Below are positions 1 through 13,666 of a stretch of 64,000 nt of DNA, piece after piece. The DNA lies in NCBI GenBank assembly GCA_002964805.2, contig PUDQ02000032.1:124001-188000 (forward strand), in the 5' to 3' direction. This DNA comes from Trametes villosa. Taxonomy: Eukaryota; Basidiomycota; Agaricomycetes; Polyporales; Polyporaceae. Position 1 is the stretch's first letter. Each line of letters starts with the position of its first letter. Under the pieces are notes generated by a model. The model had not been told where the DNA came from and made no database searches. It saw nothing but the letters and a program-made list of their open reading frames with translations. Made by a program: the position numbers and the translations under genes.

Positions 1-315
1 GAACCCACGGTACCGGAGACTTTATGCGAATACCGTGACTATCTTGACGCAGATGTACTTACCAGACAACGCTGGACTGAGGTTGGTGCGGATGTAGTAT
101 GCAGGAGTCGCCGGAAGTCGGGCCGATCCCAGACTGACGCTACCGGGCGCTTTTCCTCGCGCCTACTCTTCTCCTCGTAACTTACGTTCATGTAGCAGCT
201 CAAGTTTGTAAACACTTTCGACATACACGACGTGCACATCTTTCTGGACTCCTGACATTCTGGCCTCGAAAAAGCGAATTCACCAAGCCATCGCCGCGCA
301 TTACTTCTCCCCACC
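1..315. other. 5' flank of the first F-box gene
   Basis: No coding sequence is supported here. A long open frame on the minus strand overlaps the F-box gene and has no recognisable protein features. The stretch probably holds the F-box promoter and leader. Confidence 0.4.
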
Positions 316-1713
316 ATGTCGCCAACACTTCCGGTGGAGATCATCGAACACACCGTCGGGTTCCTGCGCGGCGACATTCCCTCACTCGCAGCCTGCTCAC
401 TCACTTGCTCTACGCTGCTTCCCGCGTGCCGCTCTGTACTGTGGTATGAAGTCGGGCTGCCCCTACAAAGGGACGGTTCACCAGGTTCGCGTAGTACGGC
501 TTTCCTCGGAGTGCTGAACAGCAGCCCCTCCATCGCGCCCCACGTCCGCTCGCTTGTGGTGTATCCGCTTGGGTCTAGGTCACTTGGGACGGTGCGTTTC
601 AGTCGATCGACCTGCGAGGAACTGAGCGCACAACTACCCGCACTTCGCTCGATGCGCATCCGTCTCTTCTGCGTGCGGTCGCTGTACGAAGTGCTGTCGC
701 TCGCATTGGAGCGGCCCACGCTGGAAGCGATCTACCTTGAAGAGGTCAGCACCGCCCTCAACTATGGCGAGGTGCAACCATGGCCTCGCCCGGCGGCCGA
801 CTCTACCACGATCGCTACCAGCGGGCGAATGTCCTGGGCCTTGCGCACTCTGTCGATTACCGGAGGCCGAGTCTGCGCGGAGCTTCAAGAGCTGTTACTG
901 TTTCTCGGACGAATGCTGGTTCATGCACCGACACTGGACGCGCTCGACCTCTGCTCGGTAGGCTCGACGCTCGAGGACATCGCGGCGCCCACCGCCTTCC
1001 CTGAAATTCCCTCCTTCGGGCCATCTCTGCGGCACTTTGGAATAGCTCTCTGTGACGTCTCTGAGACCGCCCTGGGCAACGCAGGCCGTAAGTCCCATAC
1101 CTCCCACACCACTCCATTTGGCACGCGATCCGCACACCAGTACTCACACCGATTTGTCCACACAGGCCTGCACATGCAACGTATCGTCCCAGGCTTGTCC
1201 CTCTGCGCCTCCCTCCGGTCGTTACGCCTCTCGTACCAGCACCACACGGCGCACCCACTGCAGGAATTGAGCGCGCACGTGTTTCAGATGCTAGAGCTGC
1301 CGCCCGCGGAGTCCATGCCTATGCCGTTCTTCTTGGATCTGCTTGTGGACGTCCTCTCCGCGCCCGGCCCGCCGCCGTTCCCTCACCTCGAAAGCCTCTC
1401 GCTCGTCTTTACCAGCACCCCGCCAGGTTGGCTCGGGGGTTTTGAGGCGTCTTTCGCTCGCCTCGCGAAGGTGCTCGTCGGTGACGCCGACAGTGGGACC
1501 GCTGCGGGCGAGGTTCCGGGGGAGAGGAGGTACCCGCGTTTCTCCCGCTTGGAAGTCCGCACGGACACGCTGGAACTGGTCAGGTTTATGTGGGGCCATG
1601 AGATGATGAATGCGCAGCGGAAGAAGCAGAAGATAGACGGCGAGGTCCTCCTGCTACCGATGCTCGCGGGATTCGTACGCGCGGGAGTGTGTGTCGAGGT
1701 TGCGTGCGAGTGA
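316..1713 (+). CDS. F-box domain protein, tandem copy 1
   Basis: Probable substrate-recognition subunit of an SCF-type ubiquitin ligase. The first ~45 residues form an F-box-like segment (LPVEIIEHTVGFL, then a Cys/Leu-rich CSLTCSTLLPACRSVLW stretch). The rest is a Leu-rich fold of the kind common in agaricomycete F-box families. One intron (1088-1165, GTAAGT...CACAG, 78 nt) is likely. Its length is a multiple of three, so the frame stays open across it. Splicing gives exons 316-1087 and 1166-1713 and 439 aa; unspliced it would be 465 aa. The neighbour at 2689 is a paralogue with an exon 1 of exactly the same length (772 nt) and the same intron phase. No substrate can be inferred. Confidence 0.8.
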   Translation: MSPTLPVEIIEHTVGFLRGDIPSLAACSLTCSTLLPACRSVLWYEVGLPLQRDGSPGSRSTAFLGVLNSSPSIAPHVRSLVVYPLGSRSLGTVRFSRSTCEELSAQLPALRSMRIRLFCVRSLYEVLSLALERPTLEAIYLEEVSTALNYGEVQPWPRPAADSTTIATSGRMSWALRTLSITGGRVCAELQELLLFLGRMLVHAPTLDALDLCSVGSTLEDIAAPTAFPEIPSFGPSLRHFGIALCDVSETALGNAGRKSHTSHTTPFGTRSAHQYSHRFVHTGLHMQRIVPGLSLCASLRSLRLSYQHHTAHPLQELSAHVFQMLELPPAESMPMPFFLDLLVDVLSAPGPPPFPHLESLSLVFTSTPPGWLGGFEASFARLAKVLVGDADSGTAAGEVPGERRYPRFSRLEVRTDTLELVRFMWGHEMMNAQRKKQKIDGEVLLLPMLAGFVRAGVCVEVACE

Positions 1714-2688
1714 AACATCTTGCCGTTGTAGGCGCAGTAGGTATGTGATGTTCACTGGACTCAGAAGTGGTCGACGCACGCTTACACCTCTGCCTGTCCT
1801 GTATAGACGAAGAACACATGCTTCGGACGAATGAAGCTATGGCTCAAATCCGCAGTGTAAACTAAGAAGGGAGCCTATCGGATGCGCAGGTGATCAACAG
1901 CATCGCCGATGCCTGCGCGTTTTCTACAGGCTATTTTATGCATGGTCGTTCAGGCGGATCCGAGTTGAAGTTCACGTTCAAACTTCATAGAAAGGCTGTT
2001 AGTGCCTTGCGCGCGTACCCTTCCTCTGCCCTAAATAATATCGTAACGCATATTACGCGATGGCGCCACATAGAAGCCACCTCGCGAGCGGCGGCGACGG
2101 CAGCTTGCGTATGCGCCGCCCCGACCTCCTCAATCTCTCAGACCACCACGTCGACCTCTAGTAGGTACCGAGGGTAGCAAGCTGCAAGTTGCCTCGAAAG
2201 CCCCTCCATCTCGCTAAGAGACGTGTGTTGCCGCTAAGCGAAAGCTGCACTGACGAGAGGTAAGATGATCAGTTTAGCTTCTTCCCGTAGCGCCGCTTAA
2301 AGACTGTCGTTGGGTTGAGGGAGCTTGATGACCTACGAGTGAGGTTGGGGCATACCGTCAGCAGGCTTTCACGGCGCTTTGGGTCCTCCTTGCTTCCGAC
2401 TGGTAGTAGTAGTGACACCGTTTGGAGTGAGCGGCCTATGAACCAGAGGCCTGTCGGGGACTCGGCGTCGAACAGCCAGTGGCATCAAGTTGAAGCGTAT
2501 ACTTAAAGTGGGTACAATACACACACTTTCTTGCATACTCTACTACATCCGCACGCCTCTGACGGTATCAACCTCCAGGCGTCGTGTCCTTGATCAAGTT
2601 GAGGCTCTCGGAGACGCTCGCAATATCGCAGTAACACCTACTGCGACATTATCCCCAAACCGCGGCCCAGAGCGGATTCTGGCGCACC
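1714..2688. other. Spacer between the two F-box genes
   Basis: I see no supported gene in about 1 kb. Short open frames here have no family features. The stretch presumably contains the 3' end of copy 1 and the promoter of copy 2. Confidence 0.4.
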
Positions 2689-4072
2689 ATGTCTCTCTTC
2701 AACCTCCCCGCTGAGCTTGTGGAAAAAGTCATTCAGTGTCTAGAAGCAGATACGTCCGCGCTCGCAAACTGCTCGCTCGCCTGCCGTCACTTGCTCGCCC
2801 GGTGTCGCCCCCATCTCTGGAAAACGGTCTATCTCTCCTACGATCTCCGATCCCTTCCAACTCTCCGCACAGTGAGGTTCCTCGATCTTTTGGAAGACGA
2901 CGCTGACATCGGACCTCATGTTCGCTCCTTGGCAATCCACCATGGCGTCCTCATCCTTAATCCCGAGTCCGGGAACCTAGACTCGACATTCGGAGGCCTG
3001 TTCCCCAACTTTCCGATGCTGGAGACGCTGAGCCTCGATCTACTCTGCACGGATGGCACGTATCGCGTGCTGGCCATGGCCCGCACTATTCCAACCCTGC
3101 GAAGACTGGTTCTGATTGACACCGTCCTTTCGACCATCAATACAGCATGGCCGTCGGACGCATCTCTTACGAATGTCCAAGTCTGTCCGGGCTCCAAGCC
3201 GTGGGCTTTGAGAGCGTTGTCAATCCTGACCATTGTACCCACGACGGCGTCCGAGCTACTGGCCCTGACCGCCTTCCTCGAGCGGTCGAAGGACGTCCTC
3301 TGCCTGGAGTCGTTCGAGATCCTGCGCTCACGTAGGCCTTACCTTCACTCCTCGGAAGCGTTGTCCCGAGCACTCGTCCCGTCCTTCGGCTCTTCCCTGC
3401 GTCATTTCGGCTTTACCATCAAGGACATGGCTTACAACGGAAGCGTGTCTCTCGAGGATCGTGAGCACTCCATCCTACTCTCATCGGTTCGCTGTCGATC
3501 CTGACGATGCGTATGCTGCTTCCTCTACAGGAGAGCACATCAAAGAACTCTATGCAGCACTTCCTCACTGCCGCACATTGCGCTCCCTGTCCATCCAGTA
3601 CGACGGCAATGGTGTTTGCTCGGGGCCGACTTCTACCGGGTGGGCACCGCCGCCAATCTTCCCCTTCTTCCTCGAGAAACTCGCAGATCTTCTCTCTGGC
3701 GCGTCCGGCTCCCCCGTCCCCTTCCCAGACCTCGAGCGGCTCTCAATCTTGTTCAGGGCCCGCGTCGACCGCGTGCTCAACTGCGGAGAGGCGTTCGGCC
3801 GGCTCGCGGCCGCCCTCGTCGGGTCAGACGGCCCCAGATATGTGGAGGGGGCACGGGCGTCGTGGCGCTACCCGGCGTTTTCGGAGCTGAGGGTGCAAGC
3901 GATGCCTGCGGTAGTGCGTCCCGCGACGTCTGGGGACGATGACAATGTCGTCTACGACGCTCAACGTGCGCAGTACGAGCAGACCACGGATGGACGGGTG
4001 CTCTTGCGCCCGATGTTCGCGCCCTTCCTGAAAGCGGGTGTGCGGGTCGATATCCAGATGGACGACGATTAG
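2689..4072 (+). CDS. F-box domain protein, tandem copy 2
   Basis: Paralogue of the gene at 316. It starts MSLFNLPAELVEKVIQCLEAD, with the F-box Leu-Pro near the N-terminus and the same CSLACRHLLARCRPHLWK-type second half. Exons are 2689-3460 and 3531-4072. The 70-nt intron starts GTGAGC and ends CTACAG. Joining gives an Arg codon across the junction and continues as EHIKELYAAL, for 437 aa in total. The exon after the intron also reads open upstream, so an unspliced reading would give two false genes. It probably recruits a protein to a Skp1-cullin ligase; the target is unknown. The C-terminus ends in an acidic run (QMDDD). Confidence 0.8.
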
Positions 4073-4563
4073 ACCTAGGGCTATCAACAGCGTGTAAGTG
4101 CGTGTGGTACATGCCGAGCAGTGGCGCGAGTTGGCTGACGATACTAGCAGCCTCGTAAGCCTGCGTGGCTCCTTCCTCACCCCGCGCCGCGCCATAGTCC
4201 CCCTCCTTTCGTAGTCTCCTCCTCTCAAGTCTCCTCCGAACCAGAAAATCACGATCCTCACCCTCAAGATGTTTTCCTGACTCTCCCCTACCAACGCTCG
4301 CGCAAGTTGGCTATCGGCCGATGCTCTATAGCCTAAGCGATACCCGCAGGTGTCGATCTGGGGGCAAGGGAGCCCCGGAAGAGCCAACGAAGTTGTAACA
4401 AGTAAGAACTAACGCCTTATTATGCCCGGACGACGCTCGTAATGTACAACAGTACTCGTACTCCAGCCAAGTACATACATGTCAGATACGAAATCCACGA
4501 AACGAGTGTGCGAGTGGAGCGAGAGAGGAGAGAGGAAACGAGAGGCTGCACCGGGGCCGTCAA
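4073..4563. other. Convergent intergenic region
   Basis: This lies between the F-box gene (plus) and CE1 (minus), which converge. No coding signal or repeat is recognised. It presumably carries both 3' ends. Confidence 0.4.
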
Positions 4564-7025
<2,462 letters not shown>

Positions 7026-7089
7026 AGCGGGTGCGCTGCAGTGATGCGGACTGCGGCCTTATGCCCCGTCGTCCAACGCGCTCGCCCAT

Positions 7090-7096
7090 CTTATAG
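7090..7096 (-). promoter_or_regulatory. TATA-like box of CE1
   Basis: CTATAAG on the minus strand lies 65 bp upstream of the CE1 start codon. The same spacing is seen in front of the other intact CE genes. Confidence 0.5.
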
Positions 7097-7626
7097 CACG
7101 AAAACCCGCCGCGGTTCTTGAAAGATCTGTAGGCGATTTGGCCTACTGATGCCGCCGAACGTGATTAGCCTTCCACGGTATCGCGCAATGTCAGATGGGC
7201 GGCGGACTCACGTAGTGCCTGCAGCCACATTGGCTTGGGTCGCATGGGAATTTCGAAGCAATGGAACACCAAATGCTCCATCATTGAAGGAATACTCACT
7301 GATTATCAAAGACCTTCGGCGAGCGGGCATGAGAATCGGGCCGCAGGTGCTCTTTGAGCATGCGCACGCCGACGCGGTTGCGAGAACAGCGACGCGCAGC
7401 CCGCCGGCCCCGCAGTGATGTTAGCGTGCTACGCAACGCTTGGCCGAGCCGCTGACAGTTGGAACCTGGGGTTGATCAATGTGTACCTCAGCGTCGTCCG
7501 GGCCTCAGGTTAAAGATCGTCTTGTCCCCTTGCAGCGTAGTCCCCGCCCGCGGATCATGATGCACGTCATCCCAATTCCATACATCCCTTTGCCGGCCAG
7601 CGACCGACCACACGCAGAACGTCGGT
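7097..7626. other. Spacer upstream of CE1
   Basis: I see no supported gene. The stretch holds the CE1 promoter and whatever follows the decayed 3' end of the neighbouring CE pseudogene. Confidence 0.35.
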
Positions 7627-9045
7627 AGATGCTGAATGGGCTGCGCAGGACTCAGCTGCGTTGCGACGTCCGTAGCCTCCATGCGGATCGTAAGAGTCGG
7701 GGATCACTTTTAAGGGGTTTTCCCCATCGACGAACGCTAGAAGCTTGGGCAAATCTGTCGTGTAAGCCGGTCAATGGATCTCCGGGCCTCCGTTCGGGTC
7801 CAGAGTGTGGACGAAGTGGACCAGGAAGTCGGTCGTGTCCTGCCCTCCAGAGATTATGGCGAGTTCTGTAGAATGCGCCTAGTTGCCATGGCAGTGCAGG
7901 TCAGGAGATCATCTGACTTCTGCTCAGAAAGAATTGCTCACCGCTCCCATGCCCATGGCCCCGTTCCTCTCACTCGCTGAGAGCGGTCAGAACGCTGTCA
8001 GCATATTAAGGTCGGGCTGATTGAGGCGAGACATAGCCATTGACAGAACGAGCCTTCCTAGATGTTGAAGCAGAAAACGAGTAACTTGGAATAGGTATTC
8101 TCTCTGAAAGGCTGCTAACGGCTTTCATACTGGCGTGAGTATGAATCGTTTCCGGTTCCCCGAAGGGCGAACCGGCCACAGGGTCAGCGGGTACAGCTCA
8201 AGATGCCGCAGAGTGGCTGCACGGGTCGCGTCAGCAAGATAGTGACCCTTCAGGTAGGCAGTCGAATCACTCTCGACGCTGAATAGTAGTATCCAGGCGG
8301 CGTGAGAACACACTCAGCGGCAGGATATAGTATGATCGTACACGAGGTGCGACGACGGCAGGGAGACCAGTGTCCCTTCGTCTTCGCTGCACCCTGAACA
8401 GAGGTTGTGAGCGGGAAGAATACAGCTACCAGTCGTCCGGGAACGCACTAATTCCGATTGGTATGGCAGTGAGAATTCTCTCTAAAACTGACTTCTGCCT
8501 GTCGCGGTGCAGGAAGGCTCTACCCGTATGCGGGTACTGCGTCGTATTGAGAGCCTCAGCCTGGGGAGGCGTCAGAAATACATCCTTGGCATGTTTTGAT
8601 CCCGCGGCGCCACTCACTTGGAACTCGACGAACGTCGGTGTTTGGCCCATCGCGGCGTTGATCGCATCAGCAGGCACTGGGCGCAGGCACTTCAGCACGC
8701 CGCGCACGGAAGCATATCCGGTCTGTGACGCAGGTACATTACTCAAAGTGCTTAGGTTGCAGCTTAGAGGAGTTGTCCGAGACTCCGAGGGGACGACGGA
8801 TCGACCCAGACTCCATCCGAGCTGCGCGGGTGTTGCCACCGTTCGTGACTATCTGTAGAGCGGCGGATCAGCTGCCCGGACTTTGTCCCCATCTGCACCT
8901 AACGGTGGCGGCACCAGTCTTGTAAGCAGTGGCAGCCCGAACAGTTTCAACTACTCACATAGTCATCGGTGTCGTGCCCTCGCCGAACGCCGTGCTCAAG
9001 ATGTGTTCCTAGAGCTACCTCAGCGCCTCCCACTCCAGTATAGGT
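7627..9045 (-). pseudogene. Truncated, decayed carboxylesterase copy
   Basis: Pieces of a CE2-like gene remain in the correct order on the minus strand. Around 9000-9045 there is a broken exon 9 (EALR, then stops). At 8430-8840 there is most of the exon carrying the ...CLRPVPADAINAAMGQTPTF region. At 8130-8310 a fragment aligns to the STERELTAYLK...LLELYP region, and at 7627-7870 the last exon begins AHSTELAIISGG. The first eight exons are missing, and no signal peptide or nucleophile elbow was found. In the last exon a Trp codon (WPAY in the paralogues) is TGA, and a frameshift follows VIPDS. It lies tandem between CE1 and CE2, so it is a dead duplicate. Confidence 0.85.
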
Positions 9046-9159
9046 CGACTCACGGCCGCGAAGCCAGTTGAAGACACGAAGCTACGCTCGCAGTCCGACG
9101 CATCAGACTTGAATCTCATTTGAGAATACCTTCGGACTGTATTTAAGAAGTCGCGACAG

Positions 9160-11578
9160 CTAGATAGGCTGCGCCAGACCCAGCTGCGTGAGGAAGTCCA
9201 TGGGTTCCTTGCGGAACGTGTCAGGGATCACCTCCAGCGGCTTCGCCCCGTCGACGAACGCGAGCAGCTGCGGCGACTCCTTCGTGTACGCCGGCCAGTG
9301 AATCTGCGGCCCTCCGTTTGGGTCGAGGGTGTTGACGAACCGGACCAGGAAGTCGGTCATATCCTGGCCGCCGAATATGATCGCGAGCTCCGTGGAATGC
9401 GCCTGATCGCACGTCAGAGTCCCATACGACTGCCATATAGTGAGAGCAGAAAGAGTACTCACAGCTCCGAGGCCAGTAACCTTGTTCCTCTCGCTCACTA
9501 TGAGGAGTGAAACTAGTATCAGTCGTCCGCGCGCCGGTGGAAGCACAACGCAACCACTCACAGAACGAGCGCACAACCTGCTTGCCGGAGCGCTGATCGA
9601 GCATGAAGCGCCGCGTAGCTTGGAAGATGAAGTCTCCCTGGAAAGCCGCGAGTCTCTTGTAAACCGGCGTGAACGTGAAGTTCCTGCCGGTACCGAATGG
9701 AGAACCGGCCGCGGGATTGGCAGGGTAGAGCTCCAGAAGGCGATCGATGGTGGCGTCAGTCGCGTTAGGGAAGTAGTTGCTCTTTAGGTAGGCGGTTAGC
9801 TCCCTCTCGGTACTATACAGAAGTGAGTTCAGAACGGACTGCCCAGCTAGCCTAAGCGACGTACGTGAGATTGAGCGACGCCAGGGAGAATAAGGTTCCC
9901 TCGTCCTCATTCGAGCCTGCACAAGCAGCATGAGCGCCGTCCCATCGCGTAGCTACCACTCAACCGGAGACGCACCGATCACGAAGGGTACATCAGCAAC
10001 GCTTCCCTCCAGTACGAGCTTCTGCGGGCCGTCTCGTAAGAAGACCCCGTCGGCGTGAGGCATGAATGCGGTGTTGAGTGCCTAATAGAGCGTCAGAAAC
10101 TCGGACGCGACATGCGATGCGCCTCAACAGCGCGCCACGCACCGCGAACTGCAGGAACGTCGGCGTCTTGTCCATCGCGGCCGTGATAGCCTCAGCGGGA
10201 ACCCCACGCAAGCACTCGAGCGCGTCGCGCGCTTTGGCGCACCCGGTCTCTGACGCGATGAAGTCGAACGTCGGCTGCAGCTTAGAGAAGTCGCCCGAGG
10301 GGAGGGCCGAGCCGGACTCCATCCAGCCTGCGCGGAAGAGGCCCTCCGTGTTGCCGCCGTTGGTGAGCATTTGGAAGGCGACCGACTGGCTACCCGCGCT
10401 TTCGCCCCATCTGATCACGACCACGAGCGTGAATGTGTGGGACAGAACCCAGGCTACTGGAAGCCACTTACATAGTCACTTTGGTCGGGTCCCCACCGAA
10501 CGCGGAGATGTGCTTTTGCACCCATCGCAGCGCCTCCCGTTCTAGCGCCAAGGCGGTGAGTGCATGCACGAGCTGCGGAGTCCGATCCTGAGACGTACGA
10601 TCCTGAAGGCCTAGGTTCCCAAGCCCGGCCTTCTGGATTTCCCGGCCTCCCAAGAATCCAAACGCTACAGATACGTGTCAAGGGTGCACTTCTTGATAGA
10701 CAGTTGTTCTTACCGCTGAGCCTGTTGAGCATAGCGAGCAGCTAATCCATCATAAACTTCTGTACTACAACGCACAGCGTACCGATAGTTCATGGCCACA
10801 AAGATAATGGGCTGGCCGAGTTCGATAGACCGGTTGACGACAACAGCGCCCGGTTGTCTGGAAAACGAGGTCAGCTGTGCGTGTTACCAGGTAATAGGAC
10901 TCGGCTTACACTGCGTTAGAGCCAGCCTGGTATCCGCCTAAGAAGATTCCGTCAACGCCCCGCCGAGATACTCGTAATGAGTATCCAGATACCTCCATAG
11001 ATCCACTGAATGCGCTGTCAGCCATACGTGTTTCAAACGCTGGATGCCTGACTTACAGCCGCGATGGGGAGTTTGTCCCCGGGCTTCGTCCCAGCCGGCA
11101 CAATAACATTGATGTTCAAACCTGCACATATCCTCAGCAACATGAACGCTGAAACTTTAGAGACACTCACAATCCTCGCTCTGAGGGATTGCCTGTATGC
11201 TGTCCTTATTAGGATGCCCGATCCCGAGGAAGGTCGATATCGCGTCTGGTAGGCCGGGCGGTATCGCCGGCGGGGTGACGTTCTGCTGGATGCACTGGTT
11301 CCCGAAGGTCGTCGCATTGATCGTCCCGGTGAACCGGGGAATCGGCTGCGGGAGCTGCAGGCGGTGCTTTCCAACTCTAGAAGACGCTCAGCGAGATGCG
11401 TAGCAGAAGTTAAGAGGTGCGCGTACGGAGGCTGAGCGAACGGGATGCCGAGGAACTGGGCCACGACGCCGTCGCTTGTCCCGACGACGGTCGCGTCGTC
11501 GAGCTTGACCGTCGCAAGCTTAGCAGATACACCGACGATGGCGGCCACACAGACTAGGAGCTTGGAAAGGCGAGCCAT
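9160..11578 (-). CDS. Secreted type-B carboxylesterase/lipase, CE2
   Basis: It starts MARLSKLLVCVAAIVGVSA (signal peptide), then KLATVKLDDATVVGTSDG and FLGIPFAQPP. The nucleophile motif is WGESAGSQSVAFQM near 10390, the acid motif SNEDEGTLFSL near 9900, and the His motif AHSTEL near 9400. It has the family's many-exon structure, with a 13-nt exon at 10993-11005 (Trp-Ile-Tyr-Gly) and an 8-nt exon at 10714-10721. Exon 1 is 11427-11578 and the stop is at 9160-9162 after LGLAQPI. I found no in-frame stop across the joined exons, so the gene looks intact at ~540 aa. It is the closest intact relative of the pseudogene immediately downstream. Substrate is unknown. Confidence 0.88.
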
Positions 11579-11641
11579 CGTTTCTTGTGGAGCTGTCCTT
11601 TCGACCGGCTACTGCATGGCACAGGGAAAGGTGGGCACCGT

Positions 11642-11648
11642 CTTATAC
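11642..11648 (-). promoter_or_regulatory. TATA-like box of CE2
   Basis: GTATAAG on the minus strand lies 64 bp upstream of the CE2 start codon, matching the spacing at the other CE genes. Confidence 0.5.
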
Positions 11649-13506
11649 GCCGCGACCCAACGCTGTGAGAAGATCGGACATCGCTGGATGTCTTCTTACA
11701 TGGCCGATCTGCGAGGACTAGGACGCAGTCACTGGCGGGCGCGAGCATCGTCAGCAGATCCATAATTCGCTCTATCTATCACGTTGTCCAATTGCAGGAG
11801 GCTGCGGCGCCCGTGTAGAATGGCCAAACTCACATCGAAAGCGTACGGAAGCGAACGCCGTGCGGAGAGAAAGAATCTCGTACGTGCGCAGGGGTCATGA
11901 GATAGTCATGAGACAAGCCCGAGGAGCTCCGTTGCGTTATTATTGACGCCCGTGAGAGACTCTGCACAACGCAACGGCCGTAAATCAATGCACTCAGAAG
12001 AGAACATGAACCAGGCTCTCACCAGATTTTGGACGGCGATCTGCGCTGCGCTGTGCACTTGACTGAGTATCTCCACCGGAAGCCAGGGGCGAAGTGAGCA
12101 CCGGCATGCGGATCGCGACGACAGTGCTCTCAGGCTGGGGACGCCAAACCTATCGGCGTCGTATTTGAACCGCCGAGCGTGAAGATACTTCGCCATTTGA
12201 CCTGCACCCGGATGATCTGTCTAAGCGGCGTTCTCTTGGACCATCGCTCGGGGCCTGGGCGACATAAAATGCATGGGTTCAGCGAGTAGCGGAGACGCTG
12301 GAGTGCATCGACATGGCCAGGCGAAAGGATGAAGAAAGCGGGCGATCATGACAGGCGGAAGCGCAGTTACCACAGAACCAGAGCAGTTGGGGTCGCATCC
12401 GAGTCCAGTCGCGCGCACATGCCCGCCTGGCATGCGCCTCCCCGAGCATGATGGTCAGCGGTCGGCGTGCGTTCGCCTGCGTTCGCTGAACAAATGCTCA
12501 ACCATTTGCCGCACACAAAGTGCGCTGCCTCACATCGCAGTGCACACCGCATCGCTTGGCCCACTCACCGTCTGAAGATGTTCACTCCACGTTCATCATC
12601 GCCGCGCAGCAACACAGCGCTGGCGCCAAGCACATACTCACCGCTCCAGCTGCACAGCTGTAGCCAGATGGGTCTCGGAGGTTCATGCGTCCGTTCAACT
12701 GCGCCAAGGGTCGCTGTGCAGTGTGCGCTCCGTAGCAACAAGCGTTTGATAGGGTAGTGGACGCCGCGGAAGACAGGAGAAATGGTGGCTCAGGTCAGCG
12801 CATGGGCATCTTGAGAACGCAGCGCCTGGGGGGTCGCATGAAGGATGCAAGGTGCCAAGGTGACGAACGAGAGTTTGTTGAGTGGTTGGCCGCCGGAGAG
12901 GAGTTCCTCGCATCCACATCGTGACATGAAAGGTTTCTCGATCGTGAACGGTTGGGATGTAGAGAGATCCAGGGGTAACGCCTCGGGCGCGGCGACCTGC
13001 TCGATGGCTTCGAGGCAGCGATCATCACCTGCTCCTGTGTGGGGCAGCCTGGAGTGTTTGATTTGGTGATATTCCGCGCCCATGCGAGTCTTGCATATGG
13101 TTCTTCCGAGATGCATCAGTAAAAAGACGTTGCGAGGGTGCGAGGCATTGAAAAGTTACAGGGAGCGGCTAAGCGCCGAGGTTGCAAGCGCAAAAGTGCA
13201 TTGCCAAATTTGGAACGTAGTACTTTTGTACTACCTCACCCAGCCGGGTTCCTCATGCAAAGCTTGCACGAAGCGGCGGGGATGGCATGTTACGCGTCCG
13301 GCTACATACAACATGAACCAGAACAAATGCAAAGCACAGCCAAAGCCCCTTGTTTGGAGGCAGAAAAAGCCGCCATTGTCTGGTAGTTACGCTGACGGCA
13401 TCTTCCCCGAGCCGGCAGCGCTTCGCTCGGCGGTCCCTTTCCGGCACAATTGTTCCTCCCGCTTTAGCCTTTCCCAGCAAAGATGAACATCCCGAGGTTC
13501 AAGGAA
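11649..13506. other. 1.9-kb gene-poor spacer
   Basis: I see no gene I can defend. Several overlapping open frames of 60-130 codons occur on both strands, but none has a signal peptide, domain motif or intron pattern. A short lineage-specific gene cannot be excluded. Confidence 0.35.
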
Positions 13507-13513
13507 TATAAAT
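13507..13513 (+). promoter_or_regulatory. TATA box of the secreted Cys-module protein
   Basis: TATAAAT lies about 154 bp before the start codon, in a CT-rich leader typical of strongly expressed fungal genes. Confidence 0.5.
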
Positions 13514-13666
13514 CCCTCCGGGAGCAGCAGCTCTCCTCACCCACCTCCCCACCTTCTCCTCCTTCACGACCGTGACCCCGGAGCTGTGCTCGGACCGCCT
13601 TCTCTCATTTTCTACACGAAGCTCGACGCTTTCCAATCCTTACACCACACCTAGCCAGTCTACACC

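Noticed and set aside
39..719. 226-codon minus-strand open frame overlapping the first F-box gene
   Set aside because: It is antisense to a gene with recognisable F-box features and has no domain or signal of its own.
12348..13486. Overlapping open frames on both strands, possible gene
   Set aside because: No family motif, signal peptide or coherent splice pattern; lengths fit chance in GC-rich DNA.
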